Origin: Gammaproteobacteria bacterium
Lineage (GTDB): Bacteria; Pseudomonadota; Gammaproteobacteria; Steroidobacterales; Steroidobacteraceae
Direction: 5' to 3'
Assembly: GCA_016874295.1 (NCBI GenBank)
Contig: VGUH01000020.1
Coordinates: 1 to 55,759, forward strand
Length of the DNA: 55,759 nucleotides
Shown: piece by piece, positions 1-7,031 of the stretch
Position numbering within the stretch: the first letter of the stretch is position 1
Layout of the letters: each line of letters opens with the position of its first letter
The notes under the pieces: generated by a model
What the model was told of the DNA's origin: nothing
Seen by the model: the letters and a program-made list of their open reading frames with translations, nothing else
The model's database searches: none
Program-made: the position numbers and the translations under genes

Positions 1-1
1 C

Positions 2-160
2 CTCACCGAAGATAAGGCGGTCATCCGCAAGATCCTCACCCACCTGGGCTTGTGGGCGCCGCAACAGGCGGTGGGAAGTGGGCCTGGACCGCCGGCCTCG
101 GCCGCGCCCCAGGCCTCAGCGCAAATCCTGACCTACCACCCCGTCCCCGACATCGCCTGA
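2..160 (+). mobile_element. C-terminal end of a transposase gene, probably IS91/ISCR-like (HUH, Y2 type), cut by window start
   Basis: An open frame enters from the window start and ends at TGA 158-160, giving the last 52 residues of a protein. It reads LTEDKAVIRKILTHLGLWAP, then a Pro/Ala/Gly-rich linker, and ends in TYHPVPDIA. From memory of the family, the VIRKILTHLGL segment and this tail resemble the C-termini of IS91-family transposases. The catalytic HUH and Tyr residues would lie outside the window, so the family call is an inference. About 60 bp downstream there is a small hairpin (222-240) and then a repeat found three more times in the window, which fits the right end of an IS. Confidence 0.5.
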
Positions 161-221
161 AACCGCTTGGCGAGGGGTGGATTCGCCCTGCGCGGTGCAT
201 CCATTAGTTGTGGCGGCGCCA

Positions 222-240
222 GCATGATAGATTGCCATGC
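222..240. other. Hairpin downstream of transposase, candidate IS end
   Basis: The sequence GCATGATAGATTGCCATGC can fold with a GCATG/CATGC stem. Its centre, GATAGATTGCC, closely resembles GATAGATTTGCC in the hairpin that ends the 128-bp repeat (352-371). IS91- and IS200/605-type transposases recognise end hairpins, so this may be the IS terminus. That role is inferred from position and similarity only. Region 161-245 otherwise shows no gene. Confidence 0.35.
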
Positions 241-245
241 GGATC

Positions 246-373
246 TTTACCAATAGCGGCTCGTGGGGCAACATAAGCCTCATTGTGCGCCGTCAAACCG
301 GGACCAGGGAGCGCGAGAATGGCCAAATCCTGCGGTGCAACGCAGCCTGGGGCGGATAGATTTGCCTATCCGT
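246..373 (+). repeat. Repeat copy A (~128 bp, hairpin at right end)
   Basis: The unit begins TTTACCAATAGCGGCTCGTG and ends with the hairpin CGGATAG-ATTTGC-CTATCCG followed by T. It recurs at 23616, 44660 and 55643 in the same orientation with only a few substitutions. In this copy the left neighbour is the transposase tail and the right neighbour is a membrane-protein gene that lacks its start. The repeat keeps open frames in several phases, so it appears as spurious N- or C-terminal extensions on neighbouring genes. Confidence 0.9.
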
Positions 374-1024
374 TTCGGATTCGGCGGCGAGCCGGCGACG
401 CGCTGGTGGATCGCGTTCTTCGCCCTGACCATCGGCGCCGAGCGTCTGGAGCTGTCGCGCTACCTGCCCAAGCCGCGCTGGGCGAGCGCGCTGTTCGTGC
501 TGGTCGCGGCGGCGCTGCTCGCGGGCGCAGCGGTCTCGACGCGCTTCACGGGCTTCGCGCTCGTGCTGCTCGCTGCGTGGCTGCTGGTCTTCGACATCGC
601 CAGGCGCACGATCTTCTCCGGCGGGCTCACGCGCTACATCGCGGCCTGCCTGCTCGCAGGCTACGGCTGGCTGCTGCTCGGCGGCGTGATGCTGGCCTCC
701 GGCTACCCGCGCGACGCGGCGCTGCACGCGTTCTTCCTCGGCTTCGTCTTCTCCATGGTGTTTGGCCATGCGCCGATCATCGTGCCGGCGGTCTTGCGCC
801 GGGCGCTGCCGTACACCTCCTGGTTCTACCTGCCGCTCGCGCTGCTGCACCTCACGCTGGCGGCGCGGGTGGCCGGCGCGCTCGCCTCGCAAGCCGGGTG
901 GCAGTTCGGCGGCGCGATCGGCAACGCGGCCGCGATCGGCGCCTTCATCCTGACCGCCGTTGCGAGCGCAGTCTCGGCGCGCACACCGGCTGCGAGCCCG
1001 CCGGCGGCCGGGCGATTTACTTGA
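374..1024 (+). pseudogene. Multi-pass membrane protein, 5'-truncated at the repeat (unassigned; possibly linked to NO/denitrification)
   Basis: This is 216 codons of a hydrophobic protein with about six membrane segments and no native start: the frame runs straight out of repeat copy A, so the first part is missing. A conserved-looking His motif lies in HAFFLGFVFSMVFGHAPIIV, which could be a metal or heme ligand. The fold is reminiscent of NnrS or heme-copper-like membrane proteins, but I do not recognise the family firmly. It is followed 45 bp downstream by a DUF2249 protein, a pairing often seen near nitrogen-oxide respiration genes. It is probably non-functional as it stands, unless the join is an assembly error. 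Confidence 0.5.
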
Positions 1025-1069
1025 GCCATATCAAGGGCGCTCGCGTGCCCGCCTGAGAACTTGGCTCCC

Positions 1070-1555
1070 ATGCGGTTGATCGAGCAGCAGTTGGCGGCGG
1101 TGGCGCAATGCGCGCGTCGCGGCGACTGGCCGGGCTACGCGGCGGCCTTCGGCTCGGCGCGCGAGGCGCTGCTGCGCAACGCCGCGTGCGCGCGCGACGA
1201 GCTGGTGCGCCGGCACCTCGACATCCTCGGCGCGGCCGCACCCGAGCGCGACCCGGAGGGCTGCGTCGCGGAGCTGGAGGAGCTCGCCGGCGTGCTGCGC
1301 GAGCATCACGCCGGCGAGGAGATCGCCCTGGAAGCGGTGCCCGCCGCCGCGCCGCTCGACCTGCGCGGCCTGCAGCCGCCGGAGCCGATGTGGCGCATCC
1401 TCGACGCGCTGGCGAGCGCGCCGCACGCCGGGCTGCGCGTGATCCTGCCGCACGAGCCGCAGCCGCTTTACGGTCTGCTGCGCGAGCGCGGCTTCGCCTG
1501 GTCGGGCAGGACGCGCGAGGACGGCGCCTACGAGCTGTTTATCGAAGCGGCCTGA
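1070..1555 (+). CDS. DUF2249 domain protein
   Basis: The 161-residue protein has a helical N-terminal half rich in Glu, Arg and His (about residues 1-100). It then has a DUF2249 domain: LDLRGLQPPEP, then HEPQPLYGLLRERGFAW, then a C-terminal YELFIEAA strand. DUF2249 is a small TusA-like domain common in denitrifiers, often beside hemerythrins and NnrS; its biochemical role is not established. I chose ATG 1070, but a TTG nine bases upstream in the same frame is also possible, and neither has a clear Shine-Dalgarno. The 3' end overlaps convergent ubiT by 17 bp. Confidence 0.75.
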   Translation: MRLIEQQLAAVAQCARRGDWPGYAAAFGSAREALLRNAACARDELVRRHLDILGAAAPERDPEGCVAELEELAGVLREHHAGEEIALEAVPAAAPLDLRGLQPPEPMWRILDALASAPHAGLRVILPHEPQPLYGLLRERGFAWSGRTREDGAYELFIEAA

Positions 1556-1862
1556 GCAGGCTGCGCAGCGAGAGCCCGTCGAGCGCGTTCTTCAGCCCAT
1601 GCCCCAGCTCGGTGTCGCCTTCCATGACCAGGCGGCGCTGGAAGAACAGGGCGTCCGGGTCCTCGCGGCGCAGCGCGATGGCGACGAAATCGCGCAGGCT
1701 TGCGCGCACGGTCACGTCGGGCGGGCCGAAGGCGGGCCGCAGGCCGATCGCGTCCAGCGTCAGCTGCGGCCCGGTGCCGAGCTCGAGGATCTCCAGCCGC
1801 AGCACCTTGCCGCGCAGCGGCGCGAGCGCATCCCGCAGCGCCCCGGGTGGCAGCGGGATCAC
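1539..1862 (-). CDS. ubiT: SCP2 domain protein UbiT, O2-independent ubiquinone biosynthesis
   Basis: This 107-residue protein consists essentially of an SCP2 lipid-binding domain: hydrophobic strands, then FFQRRLVMEGDTELGHGLKN, the usual SCP2 C-terminal signature. UbiT works with UbiU and UbiV in oxygen-independent ubiquinone synthesis and probably binds the polyprenyl intermediates. The start is GTG at 1862, which overlaps the ubiV stop as GTGA. It is shorter than E. coli UbiT (about 170 aa) and lacks the N-terminal helical part. It is last in the ubiUVT operon, which makes the assignment firm despite the short length. Confidence 0.85.
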   Translation of the reverse strand: MIPLPPGALRDALAPLRGKVLRLEILELGTGPQLTLDAIGLRPAFGPPDVTVRASLRDFVAIALRREDPDALFFQRRLVMEGDTELGHGLKNALDGLSLRSLLRPLR

Positions 1863-2746
1863 GCCAGGGCCTCCATGCCCGCGCGCCCGTGCCAGAAGCC
1901 GTTGGCGAGCGGCGCGGGAGAGGCGGCGACCAGCGCCTCGTAGGCCTCGCCGGCGCCGAGCGCGCCGGCGCACAGCCGGTGCAGCAATTCGATCACCCTG
2001 CCGGTGTCGCGCGCCTGCGGGCTGATGCGCAGGCCGTCGACGCCCGCCGCGCGCACGCTCGCCAGGTCGCGCGCCAGGCAGTAGACGCGCGCCGACTGCG
2101 TCTGCACGCCGTTCATGACCAGGAACGCCGTGCCGTCGCGCGACGCGAGCGGGATGCCCTCGGGGAATTCGCCGCAGCGCTGCTCGCAGTTCTCCTTCTG
2201 CAGGTTGAAGCGGCGCGCGCTGAAGCAGCGCGCCGAGAACGCGAGCGGCATGCGCCCGTGCGCGAACAGCTCGGCCTCCAGCTCCGGCGGGCGTTTGGCG
2301 AGCGCACCGGCCACGGTCTCGCGCGCGCTCTCGACCGGCGGCACCCAGCGTCGCGCGCCGCGCTCGTGCAGCAGCTGCAGCGTCTCCGGGTTGTAGGCGT
2401 TCAGGTGCGGCCCCGCGACCCAGCCGGGCGCGGCCGCGGCGAGGGGCACCGCGTTCCAGTCGTTGACCTCGACGCGATAATCGCCGTTGCCGCAGACGCG
2501 CCGCATCCTTTTCAGGTCGCCCTCGGATTCGATCAGCGCCTGCGTGGACAGCACGACTTCCTTGCCCGCGGCGGCGAGCTCGGCGGCGAGCGCGAGCCAG
2601 TCCTCGTGCGAGAGCTCGGTGCGGCGCAGGCAGATCACCTCGCCCAGGTATACCGTGTCCAGCGGCGCGGCCGCCATCGCCGCGTAGAAATCGAGCACCC
2701 GCTGGCGCGGCCAGTGGTAGCTCAGCGGCCCGAGGGCGAGCTTCAT
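1859..2746 (-). CDS. ubiV: U32 peptidase-family protein UbiV, anaerobic ubiquinone hydroxylation
   Basis: The 295-residue U32-family protein starts MKLALGPLSYHWPR. UbiV forms a complex with UbiU, and each binds a [4Fe-4S] cluster needed for O2-independent ring hydroxylation. The four cluster cysteines are visible at residues 39, 174, 187 and 191. The last three have the C-x12-C-x3-C spacing known from E. coli UbiV (C180, C193, C197), and C39 is at the same number. The ATG overlaps the ubiU stop (ATGA) and its stop overlaps ubiT (GTGA), so the three are translationally coupled. This gene lets the cell keep making ubiquinone during anaerobic respiration. Confidence 0.95.
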   Translation of the reverse strand: MKLALGPLSYHWPRQRVLDFYAAMAAAPLDTVYLGEVICLRRTELSHEDWLALAAELAAAGKEVVLSTQALIESEGDLKRMRRVCGNGDYRVEVNDWNAVPLAAAAPGWVAGPHLNAYNPETLQLLHERGARRWVPPVESARETVAGALAKRPPELEAELFAHGRMPLAFSARCFSARRFNLQKENCEQRCGEFPEGIPLASRDGTAFLVMNGVQTQSARVYCLARDLASVRAAGVDGLRISPQARDTGRVIELLHRLCAGALGAGEAYEALVAASPAPLANGFWHGRAGMEALA

Positions 2747-3747
2747 TTCCAGGGACGCGAGAAGGCGCCGAGCGTCTGCTGGCTGCCCTCGGACATGGCC
2801 GCCAGCTCGGTGCGCCACTGCGCCTGCAGCTTGAAGCGCCCCGGCGCGCTCTCGAGCGCGTCCAGCGCCGCGCGCCAGATGCGCGTCACCTGCGCGACGT
2901 AGGCCGGGCTGCGCTGGCGGCCCTCGAGCTTCACCGCGCGCACGCCGATGCGCGCGAACTCCGGCAGCAGCTCGAGCGTGTTCAGGCTGGTCGGCTCCTC
3001 GAAGGCGTGGTAGGTCTCGCCCATCGACTCGTAGCGGCCCTTGCACACGGTCGGATAGGCGGCACGCTCGCGCTTGGAGTAGCGGTCGATCAGCACGCCG
3101 TTCAGACGCGACTCCAGTCCCTGCGCGGTGTCGGTCCAGCGCACCGCGTGCGCGGGCGAGCAGGCGCCCGCCATGTTCGGCGAGGCGCCGCAGGCGTAGC
3201 CCGACAGCGAGCAGCGTCCCTCGACCATCACGCACAGGCCGCCGAAGCCGAACACCTCCATCTCCACCGGCGTGCGCGAGGCCACCAGCTCGAGCTGCGC
3301 GAGCGACAGCACGCGCGGCAGCACCGCGCGCCGGATGCCGAACTGCTCGTGGAAGAAGTTGATCGCCTCGTAGCTGGTCGCCGAGCCCTGCACCGACAGG
3401 TGCAGCTCGAGCTTCGGGTGCTTGCGGTGCGCGTAGCGCAGCAGGCCGGGGTCGGCGGCGATGATGGCGTCCGCGCCGAGCCACTGCGCGCGGTCGACGG
3501 CGTCGGTCCAGCGCGTCCAGTTGTGCGCCTGCGGGTAGGTGTTGATCGCCAGCACGACCTTGCGGCCGCGCTGGTGCGCGTAACGGATGCCGGCGCCGAG
3601 CGAGGCGTCGTCGAAGTTGAGCGCGGGGAAGTTGCGCGCGTTGGTGTCGTCGCGCAGGCCGGCGTAGACCCAGTCCGCGCCGGCGTCCACCGCCTCGCGG
3701 AGCGCGGGCAACCCGCCGGCGGGGCAGACCAGTTCCACGGCGGGCAT
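2743..3747 (-). CDS. ubiU: U32 peptidase-family protein UbiU, anaerobic ubiquinone hydroxylation
   Basis: The 334-residue protein begins MPAVELVCPAGGLPALREAV, typical of U32 family UbiU/YhbU. The [4Fe-4S] ligands are C172, C179, C196 and C235. Their C-x6-C-x16-C-x38-C spacing is identical to that of E. coli UbiU, so the cluster is almost certainly present. It partners UbiV, encoded next with an ATGA overlap. It is first in its operon. An FNR/DNR-type site 27-40 bp upstream (3774-3787) suggests induction at low oxygen, in line with the role. Confidence 0.96.
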   Translation of the reverse strand: MPAVELVCPAGGLPALREAVDAGADWVYAGLRDDTNARNFPALNFDDASLGAGIRYAHQRGRKVVLAINTYPQAHNWTRWTDAVDRAQWLGADAIIAADPGLLRYAHRKHPKLELHLSVQGSATSYEAINFFHEQFGIRRAVLPRVLSLAQLELVASRTPVEMEVFGFGGLCVMVEGRCSLSGYACGASPNMAGACSPAHAVRWTDTAQGLESRLNGVLIDRYSKRERAAYPTVCKGRYESMGETYHAFEEPTSLNTLELLPEFARIGVRAVKLEGRQRSPAYVAQVTRIWRAALDALESAPGRFKLQAQWRTELAAMSEGSQQTLGAFSRPWK

Positions 3748-3773
3748 CCTAGGCGGCGCGCCGCGGGTCGATA

Positions 3774-3787
3774 CTGATCTGCATCAA
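3774..3787 (-). promoter_or_regulatory. FNR/DNR-type operator upstream of ubiU
   Basis: On the minus strand it reads TTGATGCAGATCAG, one base from the TTGAT-N4-ATCAA consensus. It lies between the start of ubiU and the end of the regulator gene, 27 bp upstream of the ubiU start codon. No clear -10 hexamer was resolved. Confidence 0.6.
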
Positions 3788-3822
3788 GAAACCGGCGCCG
3801 GGCCGGCGGCCGCGCGCGGCGC

Positions 3823-4533
3823 TCAGGCCTGGTGGCCGCGCAGCCGCGCCAGGTCCGGGATCCGCACCTCGCGCGCGTTGATCTCGATGAGCCCCGCGTC
3901 GGCGAGGTCGTGCAGGATGCGCGAGAAGTGCTCGGGCGTCATGTTCAGGCGCGAGGCGACCACGCTCTTGCCCGCGCTCAGGTAGACGGTGGCCGGACCC
4001 GAGCTGCGGTCCTCGGGCACGTCGGCGAGCAGGTAGCCGATGATGCGCTCTTGGCCGGAGCGCAGCGTGTAGCCCTCCACGTCGCGCACCAGGCCGTGCA
4101 GCCGCCGCGCCAGGCCCGACAGCATGCGCCGGGCGAAGCCGGGATCGCGCGCGAGCTCGTCGAACACGGCGTGCTTGGCGACGTGCAGCAGCATGGTGTC
4201 CGCGAGCGCCTCGGCGAACACGATGTAGGGCTTCTCCAGGAACATCAGCGCCTCGCCGAAGCTCTGGCCGGGCCGCACGATCTCGACCACCTTCTCGATG
4301 CCCTGCGGCGAGGTGAAGCCGAGCTTCACCTGCCCGTAGACCACGACGTGGAAGCCCGTGCAGGGGTCGCCGGTCTGCACGATCGCCTGGCCCTTGTCGA
4401 AGTATTGCGGCAGCGTCGCGAGCGCGACGCGGTCGACCTCGTCGGCGCTCATCTCGCTGAACATCGGCAGCTTGGCGAGGAACGCCTGTACCTTGATCGC
4501 GGGGTGGCGCTGCTTGCGGGCCGGGGCGTCCAT
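3823..4533 (-). CDS. CRP/FNR-family regulator, DNR-like (no Fe-S cysteine set)
   Basis: The 236-residue protein has an N-terminal cyclic-nucleotide-type beta-barrel (about 20-140, with GDPCTGFHVVVYGQVKLGF), a dimerisation helix and a C-terminal winged HTH (about 165-235). The recognition helix contains TPEHFSR, the E-x2-SR pattern by which FNR/DNR proteins read TTGAY half-sites. Only one cysteine is present, so it cannot carry the FNR [4Fe-4S] cluster; a DNR/NNR-like (heme/NO) or AcpR-like function is more likely. It lies between ubiU and the kor operon, among several matching operators. The ligand is an inference. Confidence 0.85.
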   Translation of the reverse strand: MDAPARKQRHPAIKVQAFLAKLPMFSEMSADEVDRVALATLPQYFDKGQAIVQTGDPCTGFHVVVYGQVKLGFTSPQGIEKVVEIVRPGQSFGEALMFLEKPYIVFAEALADTMLLHVAKHAVFDELARDPGFARRMLSGLARRLHGLVRDVEGYTLRSGQERIIGYLLADVPEDRSSGPATVYLSAGKSVVASRLNMTPEHFSRILHDLADAGLIEINAREVRIPDLARLRGHQA

Positions 4534-4562
4534 CGGCGAGGTCGGGGCCAGGGTGCGGATGA

Positions 4563-5264
4563 TCAGCCGTGCATCGTCAGGCCGCCCGAGACGCTGAGCG
4601 TCTGCCCGGTGATGAAGTCGGCGTCGTCGCTGGCCAGGAACAGCACCGCGCCGGCGATGTCCTCGGGCTTGCCGAGGCGGCCGATCGGGATCGCGCGCCG
4701 GTAGGCCTCGCGCAGCTTGTCCGGGTTGCCGGCGCCGAGCATGAACGCTTCCAGCATGCCGGTCTCGGTGAGCCCCGGGCAGACCGTGTTCAGGCGCACG
4801 CCCTTGGAGGCGAGCTCGCGCGACAGCGTCTTGGTGATCGCGATGATGCCGCCCTTGCAGGCCGAGTAGGGCGCCTCGCCCGAGGAGCCGACGCGGCCCG
4901 CGTCCGAGGCGATATTGACCACCTTGCCGCCGCCGCGCTCGACCATGCCCGGCAGCACGCAGTGCATCAGGTTCATCGCGCCGACCAGATTGATCGAGAT
5001 GATCTTCTGCCAGAACGCCGGGTCGGTCTTCAGGAACGGCTTGAACGCGTCCCAGCCCGCGTTGTTGACCAGGATGTCCACGGCGCCTGCCGACGCGACC
5101 GCCTTCTTCACGGCTTCGTAGTCGGTGATGTCGACCTTGGTTCCGCCGTTCAGGTCGAACACGATCACGTTCGTGCCTTCGGCCTTGAAGCGCTCGACGA
5201 TCGCGGCGCCGATGCCCGCCGCGCCGCCGGTGACGATCGCGGTCTTGCCCTTGAGTCCCCTCAT
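4563..5264 (-). CDS. SDR-family dehydrogenase, BadH-like (alicyclic hydroxyacyl-CoA dehydrogenase)
   Basis: The 233-residue classical SDR has the NAD motif TGGAAGIG (about 12-19), NNAG (about 88-91), and catalytic Ser plus YSACK. The segment NNAGWDAFKPFLKTDPAFW and IASDAGRVGSSGEAPYSACK strongly resemble BadH, the 2-hydroxycyclohexanecarboxyl-CoA dehydrogenase of Rhodopseudomonas. It is last in a five-gene operon with korA and korB, and its start overlaps the RidA stop (ATGA). No zinc-type 6-hydroxycyclohexenecarboxyl-CoA dehydrogenase (Had) is seen in the window. This enzyme may therefore oxidise the Dch product to the Oah substrate; that is an inference. Confidence 0.8.
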   Translation of the reverse strand: MRGLKGKTAIVTGGAAGIGAAIVERFKAEGTNVIVFDLNGGTKVDITDYEAVKKAVASAGAVDILVNNAGWDAFKPFLKTDPAFWQKIISINLVGAMNLMHCVLPGMVERGGGKVVNIASDAGRVGSSGEAPYSACKGGIIAITKTLSRELASKGVRLNTVCPGLTETGMLEAFMLGAGNPDKLREAYRRAIPIGRLGKPEDIAGAVLFLASDDADFITGQTLSVSGGLTMHG

Positions 5265-5662
5265 CGCTGTTCCTCCGGAATGACTGCGGTGGCTTCGAGC
5301 TCGATCTTACCCGGCGAGTCGAGCAGGTCCGAGACGAAGATCATGCTCATCGCCGGGTAGTGGCGGCCCATCTGCGCGCGCCAGATCGCGCCCAGGCGCG
5401 CGCGCGCGGCGAGGTAGGCCGGCTTGTCGCAGCAGAACGCGGTGATGCGGCAGAGGTGCTCGGGGCGGCCGCCGGCCTCGGCGAGCACGGCGAGCAGGTT
5501 CTTCAGCGCCTGCTCGAACTGCTCCGGGATCTCCGTCGAATGGAACTGCTGCTGCGCGTCCCAGCCGACCTGGCCGGCGATGAAGACGATGCGGCCAGAC
5601 GCGGCGATGCCGTTGGCGTATCCGACCGGCGCCTTCCAGCCCTTCGGCAACAGTACGTTCAT
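5261..5662 (-). CDS. RidA/YjgF-family protein
   Basis: The 133-residue RidA-family protein has MNVLLPKGWKAPVGYANGIA, FIAGQVGWDAQ and a C-terminal IELEATAVIP strand. Canonical RidA deaminates reactive enamine/imine intermediates. The family is diverse, and many operon-embedded members act on pathway-specific intermediates. It overlaps by ATGA with both the ferritin-like gene before it and the SDR after it, so it is translated with the kor operon. The catalytic Arg of true RidA is not obvious in the motif I can see, so a divergent substrate is possible. Confidence 0.8.
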   Translation of the reverse strand: MNVLLPKGWKAPVGYANGIAASGRIVFIAGQVGWDAQQQFHSTEIPEQFEQALKNLLAVLAEAGGRPEHLCRITAFCCDKPAYLAARARLGAIWRAQMGRHYPAMSMIFVSDLLDSPGKIELEATAVIPEEQR

Positions 5663-6183
5663 TCGCTCATCCTCGGCGGGTCCGGATCGCGGTCCCAGTC
5701 GGCGGGCGGCTTGGGCACCTTCTTCATCCAGTCGCGGATCAGCTTCACGTGCTCGCGCTCTTCCTCGGCCATTTCGGCCGCGGCCTCGCGCACCTGCTTG
5801 GGCGCCTTGCCGGCGGCGATCTCCTCGAAGTAGCGCTGCGCCTGGACCTCGCACTGCAGGGCGATCTCCAGCGCGTGCCAGGGCTGCATGAGGTAGTGCA
5901 GCGACTCGAACGGCGCCGTCTCGGGCGCTTCGGGGGTCTCCCAGGCGAAAGCGACCGGCAGCGCCGGCACGCTCGGCCAGCCCATCTCCTCGAGGATGCG
6001 CTTGGCGTGCAGCGCCTCGACCTTCGAGAGCTTGCGGAACATCTCGGCGACGTCGCGGTTGTTGTGCGAGTCGAGCTGCTCGGCGAACTGCGCGTAGCGC
6101 TCGACCGCCTCGAGCTCCATGGCATAGGCGCGCGCCATGAAATCCGCGTAGGCGCCTTTCGGCTGCGGGCGTTTCCTCGTCAT
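5659..6183 (-). CDS. Ferritin-like / rubrerythrin-type di-iron protein
   Basis: The 174-residue protein is helical, with the repeated carboxylate/His motifs of a di-iron four-helix bundle: EAVERYAQF and EALHAKRI in the first half, and EIALQCEVQAQRYFEE and EEREHVKLI in the second. These are two ExxH-like pairs, as in rubrerythrin or ferritin-like domains. There is no C-terminal rubredoxin Cys4 module. It sits between korB and the RidA gene with ATGA overlaps on both sides. A peroxide- or O2-scavenging role protecting KorAB and benzoyl-CoA reductase is a plausible inference; iron storage is the alternative. Confidence 0.8.
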   Translation of the reverse strand: MTRKRPQPKGAYADFMARAYAMELEAVERYAQFAEQLDSHNNRDVAEMFRKLSKVEALHAKRILEEMGWPSVPALPVAFAWETPEAPETAPFESLHYLMQPWHALEIALQCEVQAQRYFEEIAAGKAPKQVREAAAEMAEEEREHVKLIRDWMKKVPKPPADWDRDPDPPRMSE

Positions 6184-7031
6184 GCGCCGACCTCCTTCAA
6201 TGCGAAACCCGCGGCCAGCGACTCCGGCGCCGCGTGCTTGGCGGCGACCGGCACGCCATAGGGCGCTCGCTTGCCCTGGTAGAGCACGCCGATGTTGAAG
6301 CCGTCGTCGGTCATCAGGCGCCGCGCGGCGCGCGCGGGATCGTCCGTGGGACCGACCGGCGCCGGCCGCGCACGCTCCTTCCAGGCGCGCTGCTCGGGCC
6401 GGAACGTGACGCAGGGCGAGAGCACTTCGACGAACGAGAAGCCGGGATGGCGCACCGCCTGCTCGATCAGCGCGGCGGTGCCGTTCGGGTCGCCGGAGAA
6501 CGCGCGCGCGATGAAGTTGGCGCCCGAGGCGAGCGCGATCACCAGCGGGTGGAACTCGCGCAGGCCCGTGCCGCCGGGGGCGAGTTTGGAGGACCAGTCG
6601 GGCTCGGTGGTCGGCGAGGGCTGGCCCTTGGTCATGCCGTAGACGTGGTTGTCCATCACGATGTAGGTGAGGTCGATGTTGCGCCGGCAGGCGTGCAGGA
6701 AATGGTTGCCGCCGATCGAGTAGCCGTCGCCGTCGCCGCTGGCCACCAGCACCGTCAGGTCCGGGCGCGCGACCTTCAGGCCCGTGGCCGCGGGCAGCGA
6801 GCGGCCGTGCACGCCGTGGAAGCCGTAGCAGCTGGTGTAGGCGGGAATCCTCGAGGAGCAGCCGATGCCCGACACCACGGCCACGTTCTCGGGCCGCAGG
6901 GCGAGGTTGGCGAGCGCCTTGGTGACGGCGGCGAGCACCGAGTAGTCGCCGCAGCCCGGGCACCAGACCGGCTTGTAGTCGGACTTGAACTCCTTCGCCG
7001 TGAGCGGCGCGGCCTGCAGCGGCGCGTTCAT
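6180..7031 (-). CDS. korB: 2-oxoglutarate:ferredoxin oxidoreductase, beta (TPP) subunit
   Basis: The 283-residue TPP-binding subunit has WCPGCGDYSVLAA near the N-terminus (cluster and active-site region), then GDGDGYSIGGNHFLHACRRN and NHVYGMTKGQPSPT, the Mg-TPP motif of 2-oxoacid:ferredoxin oxidoreductase beta subunits. With KorA it decarboxylates 2-oxoglutarate to succinyl-CoA while reducing ferredoxin, which supplies the low-potential electrons used by benzoyl-CoA reductase in Thauera. ATGA overlaps join it to korA upstream and to the ferritin-like gene downstream. Substrate specificity is inferred from the neighbouring bcr genes and similarity. Confidence 0.93.
   Translation of the reverse strand: MNAPLQAAPLTAKEFKSDYKPVWCPGCGDYSVLAAVTKALANLALRPENVAVVSGIGCSSRIPAYTSCYGFHGVHGRSLPAATGLKVARPDLTVLVASGDGDGYSIGGNHFLHACRRNIDLTYIVMDNHVYGMTKGQPSPTTEPDWSSKLAPGGTGLREFHPLVIALASGANFIARAFSGDPNGTAALIEQAVRHPGFSFVEVLSPCVTFRPEQRAWKERARPAPVGPTDDPARAARRLMTDDGFNIGVLYQGKRAPYGVPVAAKHAAPESLAAGFALKEVGA

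Noticed and set aside
263-1024. A full 253-residue ORF covering repeat A and the membrane protein
   Set aside because: The first 37 residues are a translation of the repeat (also seen next to unrelated genes at the other copies), so it is a fusion artefact and not a native N-terminus.
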